Shown: positions 1-8,928, numbered from the stretch's first letter. The stretch: DNA of 37,868 bases from Rhodospirillales bacterium RIFCSPLOWO2_02_FULL_58_16 (GCA_001830425.1 MIAA01000027.1:64260-102127), one strand, 5' to 3'. The notes: generated by a model from the sequence alone, not told the origin. Program-made: numbers and translations.

Positions 1-368
1 GCGCAATCGCCGACGGCGACCACCCATTTCGGCGAGGGAGTCGCCGCGTAAGTGCGTTCCAGCGCGACCCGCATGTTTTTGCAGACAGGGCCGGTGACAA
101 GCAATACGTCGGCGTGTCTCGGCGAGGCTACGAATTTGACGCCGAAGCGTTCCAGATCATAAACGGCGTTGTTCAAGGCGTGAATCTCCAGCTCACAGCC
201 GTTACAGGAGCCGGCGTCCACCTCGCGGATGGACAGCGACCGGCCCAGGACGCGCCTTGCTTCGCTATCGACATTGACCGCCAATTCGGCCAGCGCCTGT
301 TCGCTGACCGGCGGCGCATCGGTGGTGACGGGACATCGAAACAGGGCCTTAAGGAGGAGATTTGACAT
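1..368 (-). CDS. hyfI: Complex I subunit B-like / group 4 hydrogenase small subunit homologue (HyfI/HycG/EhrS), partial
   Basis: Small electron-transfer subunit of the membrane complex encoded by the operon to its right; homologues sit at the cytoplasmic face and carry one [4Fe-4S] cluster. About 122 residues are visible from the start MSNLLLKALF; the rest lies beyond the left edge. Visible cysteines are a CxxC (GSCNGCE), one in GPVCKN and one in VGDC at the edge, so the cluster site looks intact as far as can be seen. The ATG overlaps the stop of the large-subunit gene by one base (TGATG), showing translational coupling. In E. coli hyf and hyc a ferredoxin-type subunit (HyfH/HycF) gene lies between these two genes; it is absent here. 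Family assignment is sure; partner substrates are not. Confidence 0.88.
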   Translation of the reverse strand, partial: MSNLLLKALFRCPVTTDAPPVSEQALAELAVNVDSEARRVLGRSLSIREVDAGSCNGCELEIHALNNAVYDLERFGVKFVASPRHADVLLVTGPVCKNMRVALERTYAATPSPKWVVAVGDC

Positions 369-1861
369 CACAGATCATGCCCCGAATAAGAGCAATTGAA
401 CGATTTGTTGCACAACGGAAAATCGGCGACGATGTTGTCCTTGACGACCGCCTCCAGGAGGGGCCATTGAAACCACGACGGATCGCGGGGATGACAGCGA
501 ATGAGGCGTCCGTCTTCCGCCAATCGCAGCCAAACCAGAATATCGCCCCTGAACCCCTCGACCACGCCCATTCCTTCCCGTTCTCCGGCAAACCGTTTCG
601 GCAGGTCCCGGCGGAAATCTCCACGGGGAACGGCGTCAAGTATTTGCCTGACCAGGGACAGACTTTGCTTGACCTCCTGAAGGCGTATCCATATCCGCGC
701 ATTGACGTCGCCGGCGTTAACCGTCGGAACGGAAAATTCAAGTTGATCGTAGGGCGGATAAGGGAGCGATTTACGGCTGTCAAACGAACGCTTTGAAGCG
801 CGGCCGATAACGCCGCCGGCGGCGTATTGCCGGGCCAAATCAGGGGGCAATATCCCCGTTCCCCATGTCCGGTCCTTAAGTGACGCCGTATTGTCATAGG
901 CGTCGGCAATTTCATCGAAGCGCTCGGCAAGGGAGGAGATCAATCGGTAAAGGACGCCTTTCCCCTCATCGGAAAGATCACTGACGACTCCGCCGGGAGT
1001 CACCCGGTCCATCATCAAACGATGCCCGAAACAGGCGTTCGCCGCCCGCAACACGTCCTCGCGCAAAATGCCGGCATAGGCATGAAGCAAAGCAAATGAC
1101 GCATCATTGCAGACGGCTCCGATATCCCCGAAGTGATTGGCGAGCCGCTCCAGTTCCGCCATCAGGGCGCGTAGCCAATCAGCCCTCGCGGGAGGCTTGA
1201 TGGACAAAGCGGCTTCCACGGCGCGGGCGTAGGCGATGGAATAAGCGACCGTGCTGTCCCCGGAAACGCGGGCGCACAGTTTGGCGCCGGACTCGACATC
1301 TTTGCCTTCAAGCAGCTTTTCGATTCCCTTGTGGACGTAGCCCAGCCGTTGCTCCAAACGAACCACGGTTTCCCCGTTGACGGTAAAACGGAAATGCCCC
1401 GGCTCGATGATTCCGGCATGAACGGGACCGACGGGGATTTCATGTACTCCCCTTCCTTCCGCAGGCAGGAACCGATATGGTTTCAAGGGCCGGTCGGTCT
1501 CGATCAAGTTTCCATGATCCAGCCATGGCCGTGTATCCGGCAGCCCCGACGGTTCATGGACGAACAGGTCGCGGATCGTCCTTTCCAGCCGCATGGCCGG
1601 AGGATGACGCCGGGAAATCGAAGGATATTTATTGTCCTCCACCGCCAGCGAGGCGACGGCGAACGCCCCGGAAGAAGGCTCGAAAAGCGCCATGTGAATG
1701 TGGGTCTTGTCGGCCCACAAGCCCATCATATCGATGTGGTCGCCCAAGCCGGCCGCTAATTCTTCCCATGTCTTTTTAGTAACCTCGAATCGCGGCCACG
1801 GCCTGTGTTCCGGCGCCGCCTTTCCGGTCGATAGTCTTTCAAGAAGCGAAAGGTTCTCCAT
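368..1861 (-). CDS. hyfG: Group 4 hydrogenase-like large subunit lacking NiFe ligands (HyfG/EhrL; NuoC-NuoD fusion type)
   Basis: About 497 residues: an N-terminal 30-kDa (NuoC-like) part of roughly 120 residues, then a 49-kDa (NuoD-like) part. In NiFe hydrogenases the large subunit holds Ni through two CxxC motifs. Here the first is RVSGDS (residues 198-203; codons 1253-1270), with both cysteines replaced by Ser, and the end reads DFPLCNKSFNC then SYSGHDL instead of DPCxxC. It therefore should not carry a NiFe centre and fits Ehr-type proteins. ATG 1861 is chosen because TTAGGA lies about 9 bases upstream; ATG 1870 and an overlapping ATG 1900 are alternatives. It is one base overlapped with the downstream small subunit gene. 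The physiological reaction is unknown; ion translocation coupled to another redox or conformational event is an inference. Confidence 0.87.
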   Translation of the reverse strand: MENLSLLERLSTGKAAPEHRPWPRFEVTKKTWEELAAGLGDHIDMMGLWADKTHIHMALFEPSSGAFAVASLAVEDNKYPSISRRHPPAMRLERTIRDLFVHEPSGLPDTRPWLDHGNLIETDRPLKPYRFLPAEGRGVHEIPVGPVHAGIIEPGHFRFTVNGETVVRLEQRLGYVHKGIEKLLEGKDVESGAKLCARVSGDSTVAYSIAYARAVEAALSIKPPARADWLRALMAELERLANHFGDIGAVCNDASFALLHAYAGILREDVLRAANACFGHRLMMDRVTPGGVVSDLSDEGKGVLYRLISSLAERFDEIADAYDNTASLKDRTWGTGILPPDLARQYAAGGVIGRASKRSFDSRKSLPYPPYDQLEFSVPTVNAGDVNARIWIRLQEVKQSLSLVRQILDAVPRGDFRRDLPKRFAGEREGMGVVEGFRGDILVWLRLAEDGRLIRCHPRDPSWFQWPLLEAVVKDNIVADFPLCNKSFNCSYSGHDL

Positions 1862-1871
1862 TACCGTCATC

Positions 1872-3311
1872 CTAACCGAGAAGCTTGGCCACTTGTTCAA
1901 ACCAGGTCACCAATGTCGGCGGCAGGTAGACGCCGGCAACCAGAACCAGGCCAAGGTGAGCGAACAAGGGAACAGACGTTGCCTGAACGGGTTCGGAGTA
2001 TGGCGACGGAGGGCCGAACAGAACTCCCTGAAGCCGCATCAGCAAGGCGCCGAACGCCACCAGCAGGCCGAAGGCCAGAATAACGGCCAGCGCCGGTTCC
2101 CGTGCGAAGGTCGATGTCACGATAAGAAACTCGCTGGTGAAGATGCCGAAGGGAGGTATTCCGGCAATGGCGATCACCCCCAGCCCAAGACCCCACGCCA
2201 ATACGGGATGACTTTCGCTAAGCCCCCGAATGTCCGCCAGTTTTTGTGTTCCCTTGGCTTGCGCTATATGTCCTACGGCGAAGAAAATGGCCGACTTGGT
2301 GAGGCTGTGCATGGTCATATGGAGGAGACCGGCAAAGTTGGCGAGCGGCCCGCCCATGCCGAAAGCAAAGGTTATGACCCCCATGTGTTCGATTGACGAA
2401 TAGGCGAACAGTCGCTTGATGTCGCGCCGCCGGTACAGCATAAACGCGGCAAAGACCAGGGACAGAAGCCCCATAGTCATCAGGATAGGACCGGGAGACA
2501 GGGCATCGGCGTTCCCGGCAATGATCATCTTGAACCGCAGAACCGCATAAAGGGCGACATTCAAAAGCAACCCGGAAAGGACCGCAGAGATCGGAGTCGG
2601 ACCTTCGGCATGGGCGTCGGGAAGCCACGCATGTAACGGGGCCAAACCGACCTTGGTGCCGTAGCCGACAAGAAGGAAGACAAAGGACAGGCTGAGCAGG
2701 GAAGGATCAAAGTTCGCCGCATTGGCGACCAGGCTGGTCCAGGTCAGGGCGGGAAAGCCTTCGCCGAGAACCCGTCCGGCCGCCAGATAAATGAGAATTG
2801 TCCCGAAAAAGGCCAGGGCGATGCCGACGCTGCCCAGGATAAAATATTTCCATGCGGCTTCTATGGCCTGATGAGTGCGGTAGATACCGACCATGACCAC
2901 CGTGCTTAACGTCGCCACTTCCACCCCGACCCACATCAGCCCTACGTTATTGCTGACAAGCGCCAGATTCATCGCCCCCAGCATCGCCTGATACATGGCG
3001 TGATAAAAGCGCAGATAGGCGGGCGTCAGGTTCCCAGTTTCCAGTTCATGCCCGATATAGGAGGCGCTGAATACGCTCGTGGTAAATCCGATAAACGTAT
3101 TCAGAACCACCAGATAGATATTGAAATCATCAATAAGGAAAAAGTCGCTGTTCTCCGGTCGCGCAAAAAACAGGGAACAGGCGGCGATGAACGATATGAA
3201 CGACGCGGCGATGTTCAGCAAAGCCCGCAGCCGATGGCCGGGGGCGAGGCTGAGAATGACAATCGCCGCCGCCGGGGTAACAAGAAGCCCCATAAGACCA
3301 AGCTCGTTCAT
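1872..3311 (-). CDS. hyfF: Hydrogenase-4 subunit F-like proton-translocating membrane protein (HyfF/EhrD; NuoN/M antiporter family)
   Basis: A 479-residue multi-pass membrane protein of the Mrp/complex I antiporter family (Proton_antipo_M). Typical channel elements are visible: Glu in VGVEVATLST, Lys in GYGTKVGLAPLHAWLP with the DAHAEGPTPISA loop, and SSIEHMGV. The position that carries Lys in HyfB (MTKVAVYG) reads LLLNVALYA here. It is shorter than E. coli HyfF (about 526) but close to the Ehr size. Its ATG overlaps the hyfE stop by four bases (ATGA), so expression is coupled. It likely forms one proton or Na+ path of the complex. Function as an ion channel subunit is family knowledge; the transported ion cannot be told from sequence. 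Confidence 0.9.
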   Translation of the reverse strand: MNELGLMGLLVTPAAAIVILSLAPGHRLRALLNIAASFISFIAACSLFFARPENSDFFLIDDFNIYLVVLNTFIGFTTSVFSASYIGHELETGNLTPAYLRFYHAMYQAMLGAMNLALVSNNVGLMWVGVEVATLSTVVMVGIYRTHQAIEAAWKYFILGSVGIALAFFGTILIYLAAGRVLGEGFPALTWTSLVANAANFDPSLLSLSFVFLLVGYGTKVGLAPLHAWLPDAHAEGPTPISAVLSGLLLNVALYAVLRFKMIIAGNADALSPGPILMTMGLLSLVFAAFMLYRRRDIKRLFAYSSIEHMGVITFAFGMGGPLANFAGLLHMTMHSLTKSAIFFAVGHIAQAKGTQKLADIRGLSESHPVLAWGLGLGVIAIAGIPPFGIFTSEFLIVTSTFAREPALAVILAFGLLVAFGALLMRLQGVLFGPPSPYSEPVQATSVPLFAHLGLVLVAGVYLPPTLVTWFEQVAKLLG

Positions 3312-3970
3312 CCCCGATCTCCCCTGAATTGATTGAGGTTATCCACGTCAATCGTGTCAAAACGCTCACGGATGCGGAAAATGAACACGCCGAAGACGAA
3401 AAAGGCGATAAGGACGGAAAAGGCGACGCTGATCTCGACGACCAGAGGCATGCCCTTGGCCCCGGTGGCGGCAAGGATCAAACCGTTCTCCAGCGACATA
3501 AAACCGATAATCTGGCTGACCGCGTTCCGTCGCGTTATCATCATCAGGAACCCGAGGAGAATAACCGCAAAGGCAAAAGCCAGGTCTTCGCGGACAACTC
3601 CGGTTTCTTCCGTGGTTACGGGAAAAATGACCATGATCGCCAGAACCGTCAGACCGACGCCGGCCAGCATGGTCATGCCGACGCCCACGACCTTCTCGAT
3701 ATTCCGGTAAATGCCGAGTTTGGGCACGATGCGGTGCAGGGACCACGGGATGACTACGCCTTTTACGCCGAAGGCAATTGCCGCCGTAACATAAAGATGA
3801 GCCGCCTGCTGCGTATAAGCCTGCCAGGCGACGGCAATGGAAAGGACCATGGCCTGCATGGCGAATACTTTCAAAAGGCCGAACATGCGTTCCTGGTAGA
3901 GCAGCATGAAACTGATCACCAGGATTGCTCCCGCCAAAGAATGAGATATATCGGAACTGATGTTCGCCAT
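3308..3970 (-). CDS. hyfE: Hydrogenase-4 subunit E-like membrane protein (HyfE/EhrC; NuoK-related)
   Basis: A 220-residue membrane protein with about six to seven helices, starting MANISSDISHSLAG. The C-terminal part contains SLENGLILAA, a Glu-containing helix like that of NuoK, the small subunit that links antiporter modules in complex I. Length matches E. coli HyfE (about 216). The start at 3970 overlaps the hyfC stop by one base (TAATG), and the reading frame open further upstream runs into hyfC and lacks homologous character, so it was rejected. It belongs to the hyfBCEFGI-type operon and probably bridges the HyfF-like and HyfC-like subunits. Confidence 0.86.
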   Translation of the reverse strand: MANISSDISHSLAGAILVISFMLLYQERMFGLLKVFAMQAMVLSIAVAWQAYTQQAAHLYVTAAIAFGVKGVVIPWSLHRIVPKLGIYRNIEKVVGVGMTMLAGVGLTVLAIMVIFPVTTEETGVVREDLAFAFAVILLGFLMMITRRNAVSQIIGFMSLENGLILAATGAKGMPLVVEISVAFSVLIAFFVFGVFIFRIRERFDTIDVDNLNQFRGDRG

Positions 3971-4926
3971 TACATTCCCCGCGAGACGAACAGAAGAACA
4001 GTGGCCAGCAATCCCAGAACCAACGCCCCTCCAAGGAACTCGGCGACACGGAAAACCCGCATCTTGGCGACCATCGTTTCTCCGACCGCCAGCAGCACGC
4101 CCCCGATCATAAGTTTCCCCAGATAAGCCATCATTCCGATGACGTTGCCGCCCATCGACGAGGCGGGCGACGCGATGCCGAAGGGAGCGAAGATGCACAC
4201 GAAAAGAGACATGTAAAACACCAGCTTGAGAGACGCCGTCAATTCGATTATGGCCAGATGGCGGCCCGAGTATTCAAGCACCATGGCTTCATGCACCATG
4301 GTCAGCTCCAGATGAGTAGACGGGTTATCCACGGGGATACGGGCATTTTCCGCCAGGGAAACGATGACCAGCGCGACGAGAATCAGGCCTAAGGAAACCC
4401 GCAGGCCGATGGGGGTGGTCGCTATATAATAAGCAATGATGGAAAGCTGCGTCGTTTGGGCGAGCAAGGCGACGGTGAATATAATCATCAGCATGGCCGG
4501 TTCGGCCAGCGAAGCAATCATCATCTCGCGTGACGATCCGATGCCGCCGAAGCCGGTCCCGACATCCATGCCGGCAAGCGCCAGCGCGAAACGGGCCGTC
4601 CCCAGCAAGGCGACGATGGCAAGCAGGTCGGCCGCCCAGTTGAACAAAAGACCGGCGGCGAAGGTCGGCACCAAAGCCGCCGCCACCCATACCGCCGCGA
4701 ACGCCGCATAAGGAACAACCCGGTAGAGCCATGAGGCGTTCTCCGCCATCAGCGCTTCCTTGTGCAACAGGCGCCAAAGATCATAGTAAGGCTGGATAAC
4801 CGAAGCCCCCCGGCGCCGGAGAAGACGGGCCTTCACCTTGCGGATAACTCCGGTCAACAACGGCGCGATCAGCAGCACAATGCTCATTTGGACGCCTTGC
4901 AGGATAATGTCGGCGATCAACGCCAT
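3970..4926 (-). CDS. hyfC: Complex I subunit 1 (NuoH)-family membrane protein (HyfC/EhrB)
   Basis: A 318-residue NuoH-family protein with about eight membrane helices; length equals E. coli HyfC/HycD. The family signature is clear: RRRGASVIQPYYDLWRLLHK near the N terminus, and the conserved acidic loop IPVDNPSTHLELTMVHEAM followed by LEYSGRH. NuoH-type subunits anchor the soluble arm to the membrane arm and form the first ion path, with the conserved Glu residues of this loop facing the coupling site. The start overlaps the end of hyfB by ten bases. No internal oddities seen. Confidence 0.92.
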   Translation of the reverse strand: MALIADIILQGVQMSIVLLIAPLLTGVIRKVKARLLRRRGASVIQPYYDLWRLLHKEALMAENASWLYRVVPYAAFAAVWVAAALVPTFAAGLLFNWAADLLAIVALLGTARFALALAGMDVGTGFGGIGSSREMMIASLAEPAMLMIIFTVALLAQTTQLSIIAYYIATTPIGLRVSLGLILVALVIVSLAENARIPVDNPSTHLELTMVHEAMVLEYSGRHLAIIELTASLKLVFYMSLFVCIFAPFGIASPASSMGGNVIGMMAYLGKLMIGGVLLAVGETMVAKMRVFRVAEFLGGALVLGLLATVLLFVSRGM

Positions 4927-6935
4927 ATCACCACCACGATCAACAAGGTTATCAGCGCCGCGAACATCAGGGAAAGATAGCGGCGGATGGTCAGAAACTG
5001 GAGAAAGTTCAGACGGTTGGAAATTCTTTCCAGCAGACTCGCTACCGGCGTGAAGATCAAAGCCCAGGCCGGGTCTGTTATTATTATCTTTATCCGCGCC
5101 GCCCCGACATCTCCGGGGGCGGGCATATCCACCTCCTCACGGGCGCGAAACACGACGCTGCAAAACACCCTGCGGATCGGCTGACTGAACCCGCCGGATG
5201 TGTATTGGCCTGCCGTAGAGTCCGCCGGAGTTCCGCAATCCCAGGCCGGTCCCCGCCTGACCGCCCTGGAGGCAAAGCGGTGAATGAACCAGGCGGTGAA
5301 TGACCCGGCGGTCAGCAGAAAAGCCATGATAGTGAACCCGTCGTAAGAACTTTTCGCCGACGAGAAGGGTATCAGCGCCAACGGCGCGGGACCGCCGCCT
5401 TGCGCGGGCAGTACGGCAAAAACCAGTTCTTGGGTGACCGGCCCCATAGATGTGACGGCCAATGTCGGCAGGACGCCGAAGACAAGGCAAAGAAAGGCGA
5501 GAATACCCATTGCCGCCAATGAATAGCCGTCGGTTTCATGGGCGGTTTCAGCTTGAGGCGTTCTCGGCCGGCCGAGGAAAGCGATGCCGAACGCTTTGAC
5601 GAAGCAGGTCGCCGCCAGCGCCGCAGACAAGGCCAGCAACGCGCCGATAGCCGGCACCAGAAATGTAAGAACGGCCTGGGGCAACTCCGGACTGACCAAG
5701 ATGGATTGAAAGATCAGCCATTCCGACACAAAGCCGTTGAACGGCGGCAATGCCGAAATGGCGATGGACCCCACAAGAAACAAGAACGCCGTTACCGGCA
5801 TCTTGTGGATAAGCCCTCCAAGGCAGTCAAGGTTGCGTTCGCCCGTCGCATGAAGAACGGCGCCCGCCCCCAAAAACAAGAGATTCTTGAACAGAGAATG
5901 ATTAAAAACATGCAGCAAGGCAGCCGTCATCGCCACGGCGGCGCCGGCCTCAAGGCGGTTGGCGTGAAAAGCCGCAGCCAGGCCGAGGCCGATAAAAATG
6001 ATGCCGATGTTCTCAACCGAGGAATAAGCAAGAAGCCGCTTAAGGTCGTCCTGCATAAGGGCGTAAAGAATGCCTATAGCCGCCGTTATTCCTCCGACGA
6101 TCAGGATAGGTATGGACCACCACCAGACGAGTTCACTGCCCGCCAGATCGAAAATAATGCGGATAAAGCCATAGACGGCAACCTTGGTCATGACGCCGCT
6201 CAACAGGGCGGAAACATGACTCGGCGCGGCGGGATGGGCTAAAGGAAGCCAAACATGCAAGGGAAACAACCCGGCCTTTGAACCGGCGCCGAGAAGCGCC
6301 AGGGTAAGAATCGCCGCTCCCGCCCATAGCGGCCTGTCATGCTCCCTGATGGCGTCAAACGCATATCCGCCGTCCGCCCCGGCCAGGATTCCAAAGGCGA
6401 ACAAAAGCATGAAGGCGCCGAAGCCCGCCATGATAAAATAGAGAAATCCGGCTTTTGCCGTCTCAGGATCACGATGGTTGGACATGACAAGCGCCCATGA
6501 CGTCAGGGACATGACCTCCCAGAACACAAGGAAGGTGAAGGCGTCATCGGCGATTACAACCAGATTCATCGCCGCCAAAAACGCCGGAAAGAACGGCAGG
6601 ACGCGCCGGGGCTGCATTTCATGGATGCCGTACCCCATGGCGTAAAGCCCGGCTGCGGCGCTGCCGAGATTGACGACGATGAGAAAAAAAGCCGACAGGG
6701 CGTCAAGACGAAAGTGGGATCCGACCCAGGGCAAGCCTATGGGCAGAACAACCTTCGACGGGACGCCGGACGAGAACAAGGCAAGGACCGCCCCGACAAG
6801 CAACACGACGCTGATGACGGCGGACAGGCCATAGACAAAGCGAATCCACTCCCGATTGGGCCTGACGGCGCAAGCCGCAATTCCAAGGCTGAATAAAAGG
6901 GCCGCACCGCCCATAACCGACAGCAAATAGTTCAT
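4917..6935 (-). CDS. hyfB: Hydrogenase-4 subunit B-like antiporter-family membrane protein (HyfB/EhrA; NuoL-related)
   Basis: A 672-residue multi-pass protein, the same length as E. coli HyfB. It has the ion-channel residues of the NuoL/MrpA family: Glu in FWEVMSLTSWALV, Lys in SKAGLFPLHVWLP, Lys in MTKVAVYGF, and SSVENIGII. A long C-terminal extension (from about residue 540) ends in a final membrane helix, as in HyfB and HycC. It is the first complex subunit transcribed. Its ATG overlaps the stop of the Fic gene by one base (TGATG), so it is probably translated from the same message. There is only one HyfB/HyfD-type antiporter here plus HyfF, fewer than in E. coli hyf. Confidence 0.92.
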   Translation of the reverse strand: MNYLLSVMGGAALLFSLGIAACAVRPNREWIRFVYGLSAVISVVLLVGAVLALFSSGVPSKVVLPIGLPWVGSHFRLDALSAFFLIVVNLGSAAAGLYAMGYGIHEMQPRRVLPFFPAFLAAMNLVVIADDAFTFLVFWEVMSLTSWALVMSNHRDPETAKAGFLYFIMAGFGAFMLLFAFGILAGADGGYAFDAIREHDRPLWAGAAILTLALLGAGSKAGLFPLHVWLPLAHPAAPSHVSALLSGVMTKVAVYGFIRIIFDLAGSELVWWWSIPILIVGGITAAIGILYALMQDDLKRLLAYSSVENIGIIFIGLGLAAAFHANRLEAGAAVAMTAALLHVFNHSLFKNLLFLGAGAVLHATGERNLDCLGGLIHKMPVTAFLFLVGSIAISALPPFNGFVSEWLIFQSILVSPELPQAVLTFLVPAIGALLALSAALAATCFVKAFGIAFLGRPRTPQAETAHETDGYSLAAMGILAFLCLVFGVLPTLAVTSMGPVTQELVFAVLPAQGGGPAPLALIPFSSAKSSYDGFTIMAFLLTAGSFTAWFIHRFASRAVRRGPAWDCGTPADSTAGQYTSGGFSQPIRRVFCSVVFRAREEVDMPAPGDVGAARIKIIITDPAWALIFTPVASLLERISNRLNFLQFLTIRRYLSLMFAALITLLIVVVIWR

Positions 6936-8101
6936 CAGCGCACCAACTCCGTCTCAGTGCGCAATCGGTCGATATAAGCCTGATAGGCGAAGCTGCGATC
7001 ACGTTTTTTGCCGGTCGTCTCGACAAGAATCCCGGCGTTAACGAGCGTCTTGATGGCTCGTATTGCGGTCGGCTTGCTTGCGTCAACCAGCTTCATTGCC
7101 GAGGCGACCGTCACGATGGGGTGGCGGGTAAGCGCCTCGAACAGCCGGGCGGCGTTAACCGAGGCGGTGGCCGAACCCAGCACCCGAGCGCGATCTGCCT
7201 CGACAAGAGCGAAGATATTGCGCGCCGAGATCACCGCCTCGTCAGCGATGGTAGCCACGCCGTCGAGAAAGAAATCGAGCCATCCCTCCCAGTCACCCTC
7301 AGTGCGCACCGCTCCCAAGCGCCGGTAATACTCGGCCTGATGACGCTTGAAGAACAAGCTGAGATACAGAATCGGCTTGGCAAGCAATCCCCAGTGCTCA
7401 AGAAGCAGCGAGATGAGCAGCCGACCTATGCGGCCGTTGCCGTCAAGGTAGGGATGAATGGTCTCGAACTGTACATGGGCCAAACCGGCTCGCACCAGTT
7501 TCGGCAGCCGGTCATCGCCGTGGAGATGCTTCTCGAAATCGCCGAGCAATTCGGGAAGCATGACAGGCGGCGGCGGCACGAATACGGCATTGCCCGGTCG
7601 ACTGCCGCCGATCCAGTTCTGGCTGCGCCGGACCTCGCCCGGCTGTTTGGCGGCGCCGCGTACGCCATGCATCAGGCGGCGATGCGTCTCGTTCAGCAGA
7701 CGCATGGAGAGCGGCAGGCCCTGTCCATCCGCTATCTGACTGCGCGCATAGGTAATGGCGTTGAGATAATTGCATACTTCTTCGACGTCGGCGTTCGGCG
7801 TCGTCTTTTCCTCGGCTTCGAACGCCAGCAGATCGACCAGGGTTGCCTGCGTTCCTTCGATCTGGGAGGAAATAACCGCTTCCTTACGCACAAAGGCGTA
7901 GATGAACCAGTCCGGAGACGGCAGCATCTCACCGGCAAGGTCAAGCCGCGCCAATGCCTGTTCGGCCTGCCGGAGACGCTGAGACAAGCGATCATCAAGA
8001 ATCAACGGCGGCGATGGAGGCAACGGCGCCGGAACGAAGGCCGAAACATCTTCGCCGCCGACAACGACGCGCTCATAGCGCCCTGTATTCCGCCAGACCA
8101 T
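6935..8101 (-). CDS. Fic family protein, class II (N-terminal inhibitory helix), with C-terminal winged helix
   Basis: A 388-residue protein of the Fic family; such enzymes usually transfer AMP from ATP to hydroxyls of target proteins. Order of parts: N-terminal Fic_N region with the inhibitory motif SSQIEG (S/TxxxEG, about residue 77), marking a class II auto-inhibited enzyme; the catalytic motif HPYLDGNGRIGR (about residues 215-226), complete with His, Asp, Asn and both Arg; and a C-terminal winged-helix segment (VASAMKLVDASKPTAIRAIKTL), common in chromosomal Fic proteins. GGAG lies upstream of the ATG at 8101. The stop overlaps hyfB, which is unusual; whether it acts on the complex is unknown. 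Confidence 0.93.
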   Translation of the reverse strand: MVWRNTGRYERVVVGGEDVSAFVPAPLPPSPPLILDDRLSQRLRQAEQALARLDLAGEMLPSPDWFIYAFVRKEAVISSQIEGTQATLVDLLAFEAEEKTTPNADVEEVCNYLNAITYARSQIADGQGLPLSMRLLNETHRRLMHGVRGAAKQPGEVRRSQNWIGGSRPGNAVFVPPPPVMLPELLGDFEKHLHGDDRLPKLVRAGLAHVQFETIHPYLDGNGRIGRLLISLLLEHWGLLAKPILYLSLFFKRHQAEYYRRLGAVRTEGDWEGWLDFFLDGVATIADEAVISARNIFALVEADRARVLGSATASVNAARLFEALTRHPIVTVASAMKLVDASKPTAIRAIKTLVNAGILVETTGKKRDRSFAYQAYIDRLRTETELVR

Positions 8102-8208
8102 TTCCCGCCTCTCCGGCTACAATCACCGTTAATCACGCATTCTTTACTAAGGCGGCGAGATGGTCAAGGTCTCGTTACTTTAAGCACATCGACGACGTTA
8201 CAAGCGTG

Positions 8209-8928
8209 TCAGGATGCGCTGTTTCTCGGGTGATGAGCCAGGCGATCAAGCGACGCCATCACGCCGCCCTTTGACGTAAAATCCCAATGCAGGGCAAAGC
8301 GGAACTCGTTGACCGAGCAGTAGGCGTGATAATGAGGCAACATCCGGTCGTCGCTGATCTCGGAAGAGTGGTTTTCCAGCACCAGTGTCTGCCCGTCAAG
8401 GATCACGGCCAGCACCGCGTTATGGGTCCGTGCGGCATCTTCTCCCACCCAAACCACGCGCAGACGTTCGTAATGAAATCCCAGTTTGCGAAGAAAAACA
8501 TATTTGGCGACGGCGTAGTCCTCGGCCCCTCCCTCACTCTTCAAATAAGCGATAGGCGCCGCCCACGGCTTGGACTTGATGTTGCAGGTGATGTCATTAA
8601 TGCGGACGACGCCGTTAATGAATTTGTTGACGCCGGCGATCTGCCCCCTGACGTCATTGCTGCGCAGGCCGTTCAGCATTTCAAGGGAATCAGACATCGC
8701 CGTATTGCCCTTGCACGCCTGATCCTGATTCGCCGTATCGGGAAATAACTCGGTCGGTTTTCCGATTACGCGCTCGTGGCTACCGAACAATGACGGGGTG
8801 CGGACAGGAGACCTTGTCACGTCGTCGCCCCCCGGAAAGCTGAAATCATCGGCCATCCCGGCGGCGGGGATGACCCCGGCCGCCGCGATAAAGCCCAGCA
8901 AAGTTCGCCGCTTCGCCATGTCTGTCAT
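8209..8928 (-). CDS. Transglutaminase-like cysteine peptidase (C93/BTLCP) family protein with catalytic Cys replaced
   Basis: About 239 residues with an N-terminal export signal (MAKRRTLLGFIAAAGVIPAAG; KRRTLLG resembles a twin-arginine motif). The C93 family includes LapG, a periplasmic protease with a Cys-His-Asp triad in which Cys lies in a (G/D)CEDYA-type motif. Here the motif reads GGAEDYA: the Cys position is Ala135 (codon 8524-8526, GCC). His is kept in RTHNAVL (His169), while the usual Asp of VLDN is Glu in VLENHS. It is therefore probably a catalytically dead periplasmic paralogue. ATG 8928 is chosen for AAGAGA upstream; ATG 8958 and 8919 are possible. It lies 107 bases upstream of the Fic gene on the same strand. 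Confidence 0.8.
   Translation of the reverse strand: MTDMAKRRTLLGFIAAAGVIPAAGMADDFSFPGGDDVTRSPVRTPSLFGSHERVIGKPTELFPDTANQDQACKGNTAMSDSLEMLNGLRSNDVRGQIAGVNKFINGVVRINDITCNIKSKPWAAPIAYLKSEGGAEDYAVAKYVFLRKLGFHYERLRVVWVGEDAARTHNAVLAVILDGQTLVLENHSSEISDDRMLPHYHAYCSVNEFRFALHWDFTSKGGVMASLDRLAHHPRNSAS

Noticed and set aside
349-930. Reading frames antisense to or in other frames of the hyf genes (for example 349-930, 2218-2628, 5538-6242)
   Set aside because: They overlap well-supported complex subunits, have low-complexity Arg/Pro-rich translations and lack ribosome binding sites; typical GC-rich shadow frames.
8102-8208. Promoter-like TTGACC upstream of the Fic gene
   Set aside because: No good -10 at a suitable distance; too weak to list.
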